64,000 bases of DNA from Catalinimonas sp038039535 (lineage in GTDB: Bacteria > Bacteroidota > Bacteroidia > Cytophagales > Cyclobacteriaceae): assembly GCF_038039535.1 (NCBI RefSeq), contig NZ_JBBPHP010000017.1, forward strand, positions 62,001 to 126,000. Direction: 5' to 3'. This document shows positions 52,934 through 60,806 of the stretch, one piece after another (position 1 is the first letter of the stretch; each line of letters begins with the position of its first letter). The notes under the pieces were generated by a model that searched no databases, was not told the DNA's origin, and was given only the letters and a program-made list of their open reading frames with translations. The position numbers and the translations under genes were made by a program.

Positions 52934-53695
52934 ATGAAGTATATCAACATCATCACCTCTTTCCTGCTGTTGCTGGGCTTAAGCAGTTGCCAGGAAGAAG
53001 CTCCTGACGATATGGTGCAAGGGGCTATACTTACCCTTGACCTTAGCCACCTGGTAAATGGTGAGCAGTTATTGTTCAATACCCAGACTTATACCAACGC
53101 TTCCGGAGAAAGCTTCGTAGTGCAGGATTTTAAGTATTACCTCAGCAATATCAAGCTCAGGAATACTTCTACCGGAGCGTTTTACCTGGAGCCATACAGC
53201 TATCATCTGGTGCGTCCTGTAGAGGGAGAAGCTTTTCAGATTCAGATAGACAACATCCCTGCCGGAGCGTACAATGAAGTGGAATTTGCCATCGGCGTAG
53301 ACAATGCCGCCAATACCTCTACCGACAAAGTAGGGGCGCTGGACCCCAGCAATGAGATGGCCTGGGACTGGAATACCGGCTATAAATTTCTGTTGATGGA
53401 AGGGCAGTTTGGTGAGTCAGAAGATAATATGAATGATGCTTTTGTTTACCATATCGGCGGTGACCCAAATTACCGGGTACTGAAATTCAGCCTTAGCCAG
53501 CTTGGTCTTTCCACCCTGAACCTGGAAAATAACAGTACGCAAAGCTTAGCGATTGAAGCCGATGTAGCGGCTATCTTTGCCGGGCCTAATGCGGTGAGTT
53601 TTGCGGAGTATCCGGTGGTCATGCATGATCCTTTTTCCCAAAGTGTAGCTGATAATTATGCTGCCCATATGTTTGAGATTACCGCTGTTGAATAA
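52934..53695 (+). CDS. MbnP-like lipoprotein
   Basis: 253 residues; lipobox LSSC (Cys19). The family phrases are clear: FVVQDFKYYLSNIKLR, YSYHLVRP, IPAGAYNEVEFAIGVDNAANTS, GALDPSNEMAWDWNTGYKFLLMEG. MbnP proteins occur in methanobactin (copper) loci of methanotrophs beside MbnH, and in many Bacteroidota, where they are thought to help in periplasmic copper handling. No MbnH/di-heme peroxidase gene is nearby in this window, so the copper link rests on family knowledge. Neighbours are a small Cys-motif membrane protein and a coiled-coil lipoprotein. Confidence 0.88.
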   Translation: MKYINIITSFLLLLGLSSCQEEAPDDMVQGAILTLDLSHLVNGEQLLFNTQTYTNASGESFVVQDFKYYLSNIKLRNTSTGAFYLEPYSYHLVRPVEGEAFQIQIDNIPAGAYNEVEFAIGVDNAANTSTDKVGALDPSNEMAWDWNTGYKFLLMEGQFGESEDNMNDAFVYHIGGDPNYRVLKFSLSQLGLSTLNLENNSTQSLAIEADVAAIFAGPNAVSFAEYPVVMHDPFSQSVADNYAAHMFEITAVE

Positions 53696-53776
53696 TCATA
53701 TCTCATGAGATTTTATTATCATTCTATTGAACTGTTATATACAACCTTAAAAGCACTTGCCATACTAGCTATTACC

Positions 53777-54259
53777 ATGAAACAGATTACTTATCTCATC
53801 ATAATAAACCTGCTCATCATGAGCTGCCAGCCTTCTTCTTCCGAAACCGATGAGAAGTATGCTCGGGCCCAGGAGATTTACCAGGAAGCCATAGCGGTGC
53901 ATGATGAAGTGATGCCGCGTATGGATGAGATCATGCGTTTAAAAAGTTTATTGAATGAGCGCATTGAGGGGCTGCAACAGAAGGGAGAGGAGATAAACAC
54001 AGACTCACTTCAGCACATGCAGGAAATCGTGCAAAAACTGGAAGAGGCCGATGAAGCCATGATGCAGTGGATGCGCAACGTTAAGCAGGTACCTGAGGTA
54101 GAGAAGGAGCCATCCGCAGATGCTGAAACTGCCCGGCTCAGCGATACTACCAATCTTATCCAGGTGCAGCAGGAGCAGAAAGCCGCCATAGAGCATGTAA
54201 AAACGCAAATGGAAAGCAGCATCAAGGAAGCCCGCACTTTTCTCGTATTACCGGAATAA
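53777..54259 (+). CDS. Coiled-coil lipoprotein, 160 aa
   Basis: The frame is open from 53705, but the ATG at 53777 starts a lipoprotein signal (MKQITYLIIINLLIMSC, Cys17) and is chosen. The mature part is almost entirely charged and helical: QEIYQEAIAVHDEVMPRMDEIMRLK, LQHMQEIVQKLEEADEAMMQWMRN, with no cysteine besides the lipid anchor. Met and His are rather frequent (HDEVMPRMDEIM, MMQWM), which would suit copper binding, but this is speculation. Proteins of this look are often annotated as 'viral A-type inclusion protein' in Bacteroidota and tend to lie near MbnP genes. Confidence 0.75.
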   Translation: MKQITYLIIINLLIMSCQPSSSETDEKYARAQEIYQEAIAVHDEVMPRMDEIMRLKSLLNERIEGLQQKGEEINTDSLQHMQEIVQKLEEADEAMMQWMRNVKQVPEVEKEPSADAETARLSDTTNLIQVQQEQKAAIEHVKTQMESSIKEARTFLVLPE

Positions 54260-54295
54260 TCCTGTCGCCCACGCTTTCACAGTTTCATCTCAGCC

Positions 54296-54346
54296 CCGGT
54301 TTGTGAGACCGGGCTCTGGCGGCACGGGGTGCCCTGCACAAACCGG
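54296..54346. repeat. GC-rich palindromic repeat
   Basis: CCGGTTTGTG (54296-54305) and CACAAACCGG (54337-54346) form a perfect 10-bp inverted repeat; inside it, GGCAC-ggg-GTGCC gives a second hairpin. The GC-rich sequence differs from its AT-rich surroundings and is probably a small dispersed repeat or a terminator for the coiled-coil lipoprotein gene. Confidence 0.7.
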
Positions 54347-54410
54347 AAGCTTAGTCTGCCGGTACTGCCAAATAAATATAAGCGCTGCTCACTAGTCTTT
54401 CTGATTTGAT

Positions 54411-54418
54411 TATCTTTG
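54411..54418 (+). promoter_or_regulatory. -7 box of the DtxR/MntR regulator gene
   Basis: TATCTTTG matches TAnnTTTG exactly and lies 19 bp before the ATG at 54438. No clear TTG is seen at the -33 position, so the match is one-sided. Confidence 0.55.
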
Positions 54419-54437
54419 CCCTATCAAAACATCAGGC

Positions 54438-55097
54438 ATGTATTCAAAGACGGAAGAAGATTATCTGAAAGCAATATATCATTTCACCGGGCAGGAGGAT
54501 GAAAAAGTAGGCACCTCTACTTTGGCGGAGCATCTCTCCAATAAGCCAGCCTCGGTAACGGATATGTTGAGAAAACTATCGGAGAAAAAACTGATCAACT
54601 ATAAAAAGTCTCATGGCGTTACCTTGACCGACAAAGGAAAGCGGGTGGTATTGCAGGTGGTACGCAAGCACCGCATCTGGGAAGTCTTTCTCGTGGAGAA
54701 GCTGAAGTTTGGTTGGGAAGAAGTGCATGTCATTGCCGATCAGTTGGAGCACGTACATTCCGAACTACTCATCAATAAGCTGGATGATTTTTTGGGCAAT
54801 CCTGAGTTTGATCCGCATGGTGATCCTATTCCCTCCAAGGATGGCGTATTGCCGGAGGCCATTACCCTTCCGCTATCAGAAATCTCCCCCGGACAAAGCA
54901 TCACTTTTGTCTCGGTAGCCAGCGATCAGGCGGCTCTGCTGCAATACCTGGACAAGATACGTCTGCGCATAGGAGATACTCTGCACGTGCTGGAGAAAGA
55001 AGTGTTTGACGGCAGCGTGAAGCTGAAAATTCATGATGAAGAAATACAGGTCAGCCACAAAGTAGCCGAGCACGTGCTGGTCAAGCAGTTGAAGTAG
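54438..55097 (+). CDS. DtxR/MntR-family metal-dependent transcriptional regulator
   Basis: 219 residues. The N-terminal winged helix (about 1-70) has MYSKTEEDYLKAIYHFTG, LAEHLSNKPASVTDMLRKLSEKKLI and GVTLTDKGKRVVLQVVRKHRIWEVFL; the dimerisation/metal domain (about 75-140) has HVIADQLEHVHSELL and the C-terminal SH3-like FeoA part (about 145-219) follows. Such proteins sense Mn2+ or Fe2+ and repress uptake genes. The metal ABC transporter at 61.3-64 kb, whose permease carries a related domain, is a likely target. It has its own -7 box. Confidence 0.92.
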   Translation: MYSKTEEDYLKAIYHFTGQEDEKVGTSTLAEHLSNKPASVTDMLRKLSEKKLINYKKSHGVTLTDKGKRVVLQVVRKHRIWEVFLVEKLKFGWEEVHVIADQLEHVHSELLINKLDDFLGNPEFDPHGDPIPSKDGVLPEAITLPLSEISPGQSITFVSVASDQAALLQYLDKIRLRIGDTLHVLEKEVFDGSVKLKIHDEEIQVSHKVAEHVLVKQLK

Positions 55098-55143
55098 AAG
55101 TACCTTATAAGATCTGCCACCCTGAACAAATTATACTACACTT

Positions 55144-55235
55144 CCTCAGCGTCACCTGTAAGGGACGCTGAGCGTCAAGCACAGACCTCAGTGTCCTTTA
55201 TGACAATTCTATTGCGGGTGACAATGAGTGAGTGG
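55144..55235. repeat. Palindromic dispersed repeat, copy A
   Basis: CTCAGCGTC (55145-55153) is inverted as GACGCTGAG (55164-55172), and the right flank GCGGGTGACAATGAGTGAGTGG (55214-55235) matches that of copy B (56343-56364) with one difference. Copy A lacks the tandem array found in copy B. It occupies part of the 238-bp gap 55098-55335. Confidence 0.7.
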
Positions 55236-55335
55236 AATGCTTGAGCTTTCAAGTCTATGCATAGGCTGTAAATCCTTCAGCATCTTTTAGGAGAGTTCCA
55301 CTGGGGTAGTATTAAGCGGGAGATACTGATGGGGG

Positions 55336-55578
55336 TTAGAAAGCGATATTGATATTGCTCAGGTAGGGGTGCAGCTTTTTGGTGTCCTTGAAGATATCTA
55401 TAGACTCAACTTTCATGTCTTCCTGAGAATCAAATCTTATTTCTATGTAGTGATCAAAAAGGTAGTATAGCTTTTGAAGATATCTGCCATCTTTATGAAA
55501 AGCTAAATATAGCCCATGCTGCTTTACAAATTCTGCTCTGTCAATAATAGCTAAACTCAGTAGGTAATTGATCAACAT
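55336..55578 (-). CDS. Hypothetical protein, 80 aa
   Basis: No family recognised. The 80-residue product has no signal peptide; the C-terminal half (YYLFDHYIEIRFDSQEDMKVESIDIF) alternates charged and aromatic residues as in small globular proteins. Orientation is opposite to the neighbours, and it faces copy A of a palindromic repeat on one side and the divergent start of the 55711 gene on the other. Codon use looks normal for the region, which makes it more likely real than random, but it could be a relic. Confidence 0.45.
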   Translation of the reverse strand: MLINYLLSLAIIDRAEFVKQHGLYLAFHKDGRYLQKLYYLFDHYIEIRFDSQEDMKVESIDIFKDTKKLHPYLSNINIAF

Positions 55579-55710
55579 TATGCATAGGGTGTAGTACGGC
55601 CTTTAGGAATCAAATCAAAAAAATGAAAGATATGTAAATCTTATGTAATATTTAAATGATATATTATTACTTTTTAAGTTGATGAAATCAACGATTACCG
55701 CACAGAAAAT

Positions 55711-56169
55711 ATGCATACTATTCATGTAGAGAATTTTCATATGAATCCTGAAAAGTTAAACGGGGTCATTTTGGAAAAATCCAAAGGGATCATACATATT
55801 GAACTAAAAGATGTATCTGTACACGCACATTATGAGAATAATCAGAGTGCAGTTGCGGTATATCATGTAATATGGGACTCCCTTTACAAGCAAAGCTTAC
55901 TCTGTGAAGAATTTAGAAAAGAGACTCTGTTTTATTGCCCTACTGCCGAGCCAGGATCAAACAAAGGTGACGCGATTGTTCGTTTAGACGCTGTTCAGTA
56001 TTTAGAAGAGCAGGAGTCAGAAAAGGAGGAAGAATTGCCAAAACTCCAGTTCAAGTTCAAACCCAGGGGAAAGGCATACATGCTTAGCATAGCAACAGAT
56101 ACAGAAGCACGACTGGTACTCAACTATTATTTTAATTCACACTTTGGAGGATTTAATTTGATGATATGA
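55711..56169 (+). CDS. Hypothetical protein, 152 aa
   Basis: No family recognised. Soluble, with a conserved-looking core (KGIIHIELKDVSVHAHYENNQ, QSLLCEEFRKETLFYCPT, LQFKFKPRGKAYMLSIATD) and an acidic linker (EEQESEKEEEL). No signal peptide. It is divergent from the 80-aa gene at 55336-55578, with a 132-bp AT-rich spacer between, and ends just before a repeat-rich stretch. Neither enzyme motif nor DNA-binding motif is seen. Confidence 0.65.
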   Translation: MHTIHVENFHMNPEKLNGVILEKSKGIIHIELKDVSVHAHYENNQSAVAVYHVIWDSLYKQSLLCEEFRKETLFYCPTAEPGSNKGDAIVRLDAVQYLEEQESEKEEELPKLQFKFKPRGKAYMLSIATDTEARLVLNYYFNSHFGGFNLMI

Positions 56170-56197
56170 AAACGGAAAAATTTCCTCAGCTATACCT

Positions 56198-56364
56198 CCT
56201 CAGCGTCACCTGTATACCTCAGCGTCCTCTGCCCCAGTGGAGCTGCCCCAGTGGAGCTGCCCCAGTGGAGCTGCCCCAGTGGAGCTGCCCCAGTGGAGCT
56301 GCCCCAGTGGAGCTGTCCCAGTAGCACTGCCCCAATGGACCTGCGGGTGACACTGAGTGAGTGG
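56198..56364. repeat. Palindromic dispersed repeat, copy B, containing a tandem array
   Basis: Left flank CCTCAGCGTCACCTGTA (56198-56214) and right flank GCGGGTGACACTGAGTGAGTGG (56343-56364) match copy A. Between them the core has expanded into eight 14-bp units. Read on the minus strand without the expansion, the element aligns with copy C at 56735-56779. The whole gap 56170-56929 (760 bp) holds copies B and C and no gene that can be supported. Confidence 0.75.
56231..56342. repeat. 14-bp tandem repeat array (8 units)
   Basis: Six identical units GCCCCAGTGGAGCT (56231-56314) are followed by two diverged ones, GTCCCAGTAGCACT and GCCCCAATGGACCT. Because 14 is not a multiple of 3, reading frames through it are artefacts. 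The identity of the six units indicates recent expansion, so copy number probably varies between strains. Confidence 0.95.
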
Positions 56365-56734
56365 TATAGCATATGTATTGGCTATGTAAGAAAAACCGAA
56401 CAGGTGTAGACTTTGAAAGGGCAAGGGGCAGCGTTGCACAGTCTTTCCTGCCTGGTCAGAACTGATATTTTGGTGCTGCAATGTAATATTTGACCAGGCA
56501 GATGTCATTGTGTAGTACTGCAAAATGATTTATTCAACGGTTTAAGTCTTTGTGCACCAGCTACACAATCAATCATTGACGCCAATAAGTCTTTTTGCCG
56601 GCCTGCACAAACAGTTTTGCAGAGGAGCGAAATGTAAGGAAATCTCTCCTCAGACATATTTAATCCGCAGACCAAAGCAAGCAGTAGTCAATATAGGAGG
56701 TAGGTTTTGCGCAAAAAGTAAGGCTTTTAATCCT

Positions 56735-56779
56735 CCTCAGTGTTACGCGCAGGTTCACTGGGACAGAGAACACTAAGGG
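56735..56779. repeat. Palindromic dispersed repeat, copy C
   Basis: CCTCAGTGTT (56735-56744) is inverted with one mismatch as AACACTAAGG (56769-56778). The central AGGTTCACTGGGAC corresponds to the reverse complement of a 14-bp unit of copy B, present here once. This is probably the unexpanded form of the element. Confidence 0.65.
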
Positions 56780-56929
56780 ATGAATAGCAGCACCCCTCTC
56801 TGATTTATATTACTTGAAAAGATATTTTATCTATATTGAAAGTGAGTTACTTCAAGCTGATATGAAGGAGGAAGAGGTAGTCACACATAGGCTCTAACTC
56901 GCTGTTAGGGGCAATTCAAACTACATACC

Positions 56930-58246
56930 ATGATAAAACATTTCCATACAATAGCCTTAATTCTGCTACTCACCGCTTTTTTCGGTTGCTCTCAGCCTAC
57001 AGATAAATTTCCACACTTTTCTTCCGATCAGGATACCTTGCTCATTGCTACCACACTACATAAGGGGACTGGTAAATTTGAAAGAACTTTCAGTCCTCTA
57101 CAATTCAATGAGATCAGTAAGCTTACGTATCCTCTAAAATTACCTAACAACTTGATTGATATTAAGCACGCTACCAAGATTGTAGATGGTGACGTTGCCT
57201 GGTACAGACGACACAGGAATGATGAAGGACTTGAATTACCCCCTTTTATTATAGAGGCTATTTCAGCTAATACTTTAGATACTACTCAACTGCCCAGCGA
57301 GGAACAAAACATAATTGACATCATTACTGGGGTGCGTGATTCTGTTCAGGTATTCGTATTAGATGAAAATAACAATCAGGACTTAACCGATGATACCGTT
57401 CGTATCTATCAGCCGATGAACTGGCGTTCCAACGAAAACCTGATAAAATCAGTATTTTACCGGTATAACGGTGAAAAAATAATTGAAGACTCTACCTGGG
57501 TTAAGGTCGGAACCTTGGGTTCAAATCCCATGCTTTTCCTGGGGGTTGCGGAATATGTAACAGCTGATTTCTATCTGAATAATCAATTCTATCAATTAGG
57601 CACCGCTGACTTCCAAGCCTCCTTTACTTATGACTATCGGCAACCTACATTGGTTTTATTAAAACAAGACTCGGTCAGAAAAGACTCGGTCGGAAAAGAC
57701 TCGGTCTATCTGAGAGACATTCTTTATCCCAATGAATTTGTGCGCTTAAATGATGCGTACTACCAGATCCATAAGGTCTCAAAGTATGGTGATTATATTA
57801 CCTTAATCAAGGAGGAAGACTTCAGCACTAAAACCGAAACTCAAATAGGAATCAAGGCACCTGATTTTACGGCCATTACTACTGCCGGAGATACAATTAT
57901 AAGTGCCAATATGCATGATAAACCTATGCTAATTGCTAACTCATGTGAATGTGGTGGTGACATGGGATCATTAACTGCTTACTATGAAATTGAAAAGCAA
58001 TATGGGAACAAGGCACATATTATCCATATTGATTCGGGGATGCCAGAAGTAGATAATAATGAAGGTATCCATATTGAAATGGAAGATGCCCCTAATAGAA
58101 ATCTCTATAATCAGTTCAGAAAAACCTACTGTTCAAGAGTCTGCTATGTGATAGATGTAAATAACACTATCATAGATAAGTTCTTTATTACTGATTGGAA
58201 AGATGCTTTACCAAAAGTTTTGAATTCTGAAAGGGAGATGATATAA
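56930..58246 (+). CDS. Lipoprotein with thioredoxin-like C-terminal domain
   Basis: 438 residues; lipobox FFGC (Cys20). The first 290 residues are beta-rich and unrecognised. From about 305 (GIKAPDFTAITTAGDTIISAN) the sequence follows the TlpA/AhpC-like thioredoxin fold opening, but the active site position reads C339-E340-C341 (NSCECGGDMG) instead of CxxC, and a second pair C401-SRV-C405 occurs later. Four cysteines in this layout could bind metal or form disulfides; normal thiol-disulfide exchange is doubtful. At 57668-57706 a 15-bp direct repeat encodes DSVRK-DSVGK-DSV. A protein with a DsbD N-terminal domain is encoded 174 bp downstream. Confidence 0.8.
   Translation: MIKHFHTIALILLLTAFFGCSQPTDKFPHFSSDQDTLLIATTLHKGTGKFERTFSPLQFNEISKLTYPLKLPNNLIDIKHATKIVDGDVAWYRRHRNDEGLELPPFIIEAISANTLDTTQLPSEEQNIIDIITGVRDSVQVFVLDENNNQDLTDDTVRIYQPMNWRSNENLIKSVFYRYNGEKIIEDSTWVKVGTLGSNPMLFLGVAEYVTADFYLNNQFYQLGTADFQASFTYDYRQPTLVLLKQDSVRKDSVGKDSVYLRDILYPNEFVRLNDAYYQIHKVSKYGDYITLIKEEDFSTKTETQIGIKAPDFTAITTAGDTIISANMHDKPMLIANSCECGGDMGSLTAYYEIEKQYGNKAHIIHIDSGMPEVDNNEGIHIEMEDAPNRNLYNQFRKTYCSRVCYVIDVNNTIIDKFFITDWKDALPKVLNSEREMI
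57668..57706 (+). repeat. 15-bp in-frame direct repeat
   Basis: GACTCGGTC occurs at 57668, 57683 and 57698 with 6-base spacers (AGAAAA, GGAAAA), encoding three copies of a five-residue unit KDSVx in the lipoprotein. The unit is charged and probably forms a surface loop between the N-terminal and thioredoxin-like parts. Confidence 0.9.
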
Positions 58247-58420
58247 AAAGCCTCTAACATTTGCTATCCACAATCAGGTATAAAATTTGAGTCAGATCTT
58301 TTTGATGCTCCAAGTGGCCATGATGAATCACAAATCGCAAACAAGCTCCTGGTCTGATGGCTAGCCGTGCGGTTAACTAACATTAAAAAAAATGTATCGT
58401 ACCAACTTAAATCTGAGTTT

Positions 58421-58900
58421 ATGAAAGTGATATTAAAAAGGCAACAATTACCTTTTAAAAACATCTTCTTTTTCTCTGTTATGATGTTCGTGACAATTTC
58501 TTCAAGTGCTCAAATTTTGGAGCCAGTCAAATGGACCATTGAAAGTAAAAAGCTAAATGACAAAGAATATGAAATAGTGTATACTGCAAAAATTGATAAT
58601 GGCTGGCATTTGTATTCTCAGTTTATCAAACCCAATGGACCTAATCCAACTAGCTTCAATTTGGAAGAATCAACAAAATTCATCCAGATCGGAAAGGTAA
58701 CGGAAGAAAAAGGATATGATGCTTATGAGGAGTTCTTCAAAATGGAGGTCAAATATTTCAAAGACAAAGCAGTGTTTGTGCAAAAAATAAAAAAGGTGAA
58801 CAATGACAAAGTTACACTCATTGGCGAAATTGAATTCATGTCCTGTAATAATGAAGTTTGTGTTCCAGGTTACTTTGACATTGAAATTGAGCTTATATAA
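58421..58900 (+). CDS. Stand-alone DsbD N-terminal (DsbD-alpha-like) domain protein
   Basis: The frame is open from 58367, but the ATG at 58421 starts a signal peptide (KNIFFFSVMMFVTISSSAQ) and gives 159 residues. The mature part follows the N-terminal domain of DsbD: VKWTIESKKLND, YTAKIDNGWHLYSQF, KFFKDKAVFVQKI, ending in GEIEFMSCNNEVCVPG with two cysteines four residues apart, as in the redox pair of DsbD-alpha. The membrane part and C-terminal thioredoxin of DsbD are absent here. In Bacteroidota such separate domains may take electrons from a DsbD elsewhere and pass them to periplasmic thiol proteins, possibly the neighbour at 56930. Confidence 0.85.
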   Translation: MKVILKRQQLPFKNIFFFSVMMFVTISSSAQILEPVKWTIESKKLNDKEYEIVYTAKIDNGWHLYSQFIKPNGPNPTSFNLEESTKFIQIGKVTEEKGYDAYEEFFKMEVKYFKDKAVFVQKIKKVNNDKVTLIGEIEFMSCNNEVCVPGYFDIEIELI

Positions 58901-58989
58901 ATAATAGAGCAATTAATTCCTGCCTCTTAGAAGTTATTCTGATTATATTTTATGAAATAGAAAGAAAGAATTATTGCAAAATGCTAATT

Positions 58990-59091
58990 GTCATTCCGTA
59001 GCCAAGGGCGGAGGAATCTTATCAAGCTATATAAATCAGTGACTTTCACAACGTATAAGATCCCTAACGGCAGTCGCCACTGCGGGATGAC
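58990..59091. repeat. Imperfect inverted repeat of dispersed type
   Basis: GTCATTCCG (58990-58998) pairs with CGGGATGAC (59083-59091), and GGAATCTTAT with ATAAGATCCC further in, so the arms match with few mismatches across about 35 bp. Elements of this wording (GTCATTCCG...GGAATCTT) are common between genes in Bacteroidota. The rest of the gap 58901-59241 shows no gene. Confidence 0.75.
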
Positions 59092-59241
59092 TGAACAGCT
59101 TATTTTTCCTTCTTTCAATGATACATTCTGTAAAAAATCAGTCTAACCTTTACTAAGCCTCCATACTATCTCGTTCCCTTAAATCTCTCCACTTGTTGTA
59201 TATAAGTCTGCTACCTGTATTTTAGCATAAAGAAAGATTTG

Positions 59242-60426
59242 ATGCTCAAACAACTTCAGCGCGCCACCCTGCAAAGCCAGGGACTGACGACAAAATATCC
59301 CTTTGGAAAAGGTAAGCAGGCGGTGCTCTCCGCTTTGGAACGGCTGGGCTATGTACAAATTGATACACTCTCGGTCGTGGAGCGTGCCCATCATCATACT
59401 CTCTGGGCAAGGCTGCCCGACTATCAGCCGGAATATCTGGCGCAGTTGGTAGAAGAAGGTAAGGCATTTGAATACTGGTTTCATGCCGCCTCATATTTAC
59501 CTATGAAGGATTATCGCTATGCCTTACCTCAGATGCTGCAGTACAAACGAGGAGAAGCCCCTTATTACAGGAAGGCTGACCCCAAAGTGTTGCGTGATGT
59601 GATGGATAAAATTCGTATTGATGGTCCGCAGAAAGCGAGAGACTTTACCTCTTCTCCTAAAAAGCCGGGAAGCTGGTGGAACTGGAAGCCTACCAAAATT
59701 GCACTGGAAAAACTCTTTATGCAGGGAGACTTGATGATATGTGGTCGTAGCGGTATGGAAAAAATATATGACCTGACAGAAAGGGTACTACCCGAAACTA
59801 CCGATACCACTGAGCCCAGTGACTGGGAGTTTTCCGAATATTTGGTCAAAACCAATTTGCGAGCGTATGGGGTGAGTACAGTCAAACAAATTACCCATTT
59901 AAGAAAGGGGAAGGCGCTGCGAAAAAATACAGAACTTGTGCTGCAAAGTATGCTGGAAGAAAAGACAGTGCAGGAGATACGTTTGGATGGCATGCCGACG
60001 ATGTATGCACTGAGCGAACTACTTGAAAACCCAATCAAAAGGCCATCTCCCGGCATCAGATTGTTATCTCCCTTTGATAATGCGGTGATTCACCGGGAGC
60101 GATTGGTACAGCTTTTTGATTATGATTTCCGACTGGAGTGTTATGTGCCGCAAGCAAAAAGGCAGTATGGCTATTTTTGCTTACCCATATTGTTTTGCGA
60201 TGAATTTATCGGACGAATAGATTGCAAAGCACATCGCAAAAACAATCAGCTTGAGCTTATTCACCTGCACATAGAAAGGAGACAGGAGGAAATAGAACTA
60301 TGGTTGAAACCTTTGGTGGAAGCGATAAAGCAGTTCGCCATTTTTAATGGCTGTCAATCCATCCAACTTTCTCAGGTAAGCCCTGCCAGATTATCAGATG
60401 TAGTAAAGCGGTCTCTTGAAGCATAA
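59242..60426 (+). CDS. ycaQ: YcaQ/AlkZ-family DNA glycosylase (winged-helix HTH_42)
   Basis: 394 residues; the ATG at 59242 is used, since the TTG at 59239 just before it adds nothing. The catalytic motif Q39-I40-D41 lies in LGYVQIDTLSVVERAHHHTLW, matching the QxD of E. coli YcaQ, an enzyme that removes alkylated bases and unhooks DNA interstrand crosslinks. Other family phrases: EYWFHAASYLPMKDYRYALP, WNWKPTKIALEKLFMQGDLM, RLLSPFDNAVIHRERLVQLFDYDFRLECYVP, GRIDCKAHR. Length is normal for the family. Gene stands alone between a dispersed repeat and the toxin-antitoxin pair. Confidence 0.93.
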   Translation: MLKQLQRATLQSQGLTTKYPFGKGKQAVLSALERLGYVQIDTLSVVERAHHHTLWARLPDYQPEYLAQLVEEGKAFEYWFHAASYLPMKDYRYALPQMLQYKRGEAPYYRKADPKVLRDVMDKIRIDGPQKARDFTSSPKKPGSWWNWKPTKIALEKLFMQGDLMICGRSGMEKIYDLTERVLPETTDTTEPSDWEFSEYLVKTNLRAYGVSTVKQITHLRKGKALRKNTELVLQSMLEEKTVQEIRLDGMPTMYALSELLENPIKRPSPGIRLLSPFDNAVIHRERLVQLFDYDFRLECYVPQAKRQYGYFCLPILFCDEFIGRIDCKAHRKNNQLELIHLHIERRQEEIELWLKPLVEAIKQFAIFNGCQSIQLSQVSPARLSDVVKRSLEA

Positions 60427-60560
60427 ACTTCTTAATGGCATCAACACGATTGACCATCAAAGGTCTTCTCCCGCAAATGTTGTTCTGTATAGAATGAGAA
60501 ATAAAAAATATGGTCTTTATGTATGAAATCTTCAACTCAATTAGACTTACAACCTAGAAA

Positions 60561-60588
60561 ACGAATACAATATGATTTCGTATCTTTA
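60561..60588 (+). promoter_or_regulatory. Candidate promoter/operator of the toxin-antitoxin pair
   Basis: TATCTTTA (60581-60588) is one base from the -7 consensus, 15 bp before the antitoxin ATG. ACGAA (60561-60565) and TTCGT (60577-60581) form an inverted repeat that overlaps it, where the antitoxin complex could bind to repress its own genes. The repeat is short, so chance is not excluded. Confidence 0.35.
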
Positions 60589-60602
60589 ATAAAAAAGTAG
60601 GT

Positions 60603-60806
60603 ATGTCAGATGTTCAGTTGTATAACAAGATTATTTCATTACCAGAAGACCTAAAAAAGCAGGTAGCTGACTTTGTTGAGTTTCTGGAGACAAAATCTCA
60701 TGCTAAATCTGAAAAGAAAGAACGGAAATTTGGCTATGCTAAAGGTTTTTTCAAAATGTCAGAGGATTTTGATGAGCCTTTAGATGATTTTAAAGATTAT
60801 ATGTGA
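60603..60806 (+). CDS. DUF2281-type antitoxin
   Basis: 67 residues. The opening LYNKIISLPEDLKKQVADFVEFLE matches DUF2281 antitoxins, which are small helical proteins; the basic middle (KSHAKSEKKERKFGYAKGFFKMSEDFDEPLDDFKDYM) ends in the toxin-binding FKMSEDFDEPLDDF phrase. The stop TGA overlaps the toxin ATG (TGATG), a typical coupling for type II modules. Works by binding the PIN-domain toxin encoded next. Confidence 0.85.
   Translation: MSDVQLYNKIISLPEDLKKQVADFVEFLETKSHAKSEKKERKFGYAKGFFKMSEDFDEPLDDFKDYM

Noticed and set aside
56231..56342. Possible CRISPR array
   Set aside because: Units are 14 bp and directly adjacent, with no spacers and no cas genes.
56206..56523. Minus-strand frames coding for repeated WGSSTGAAPLGQL-type sequence
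   Set aside because: They are translations of the 14-bp tandem array, cross a dispersed repeat and show no gene context.
56552..56776. 74-codon plus-strand frame ending in copy C of the repeat
   Set aside because: Its C-terminal part is the palindromic repeat, and no start signal or family resemblance is seen.
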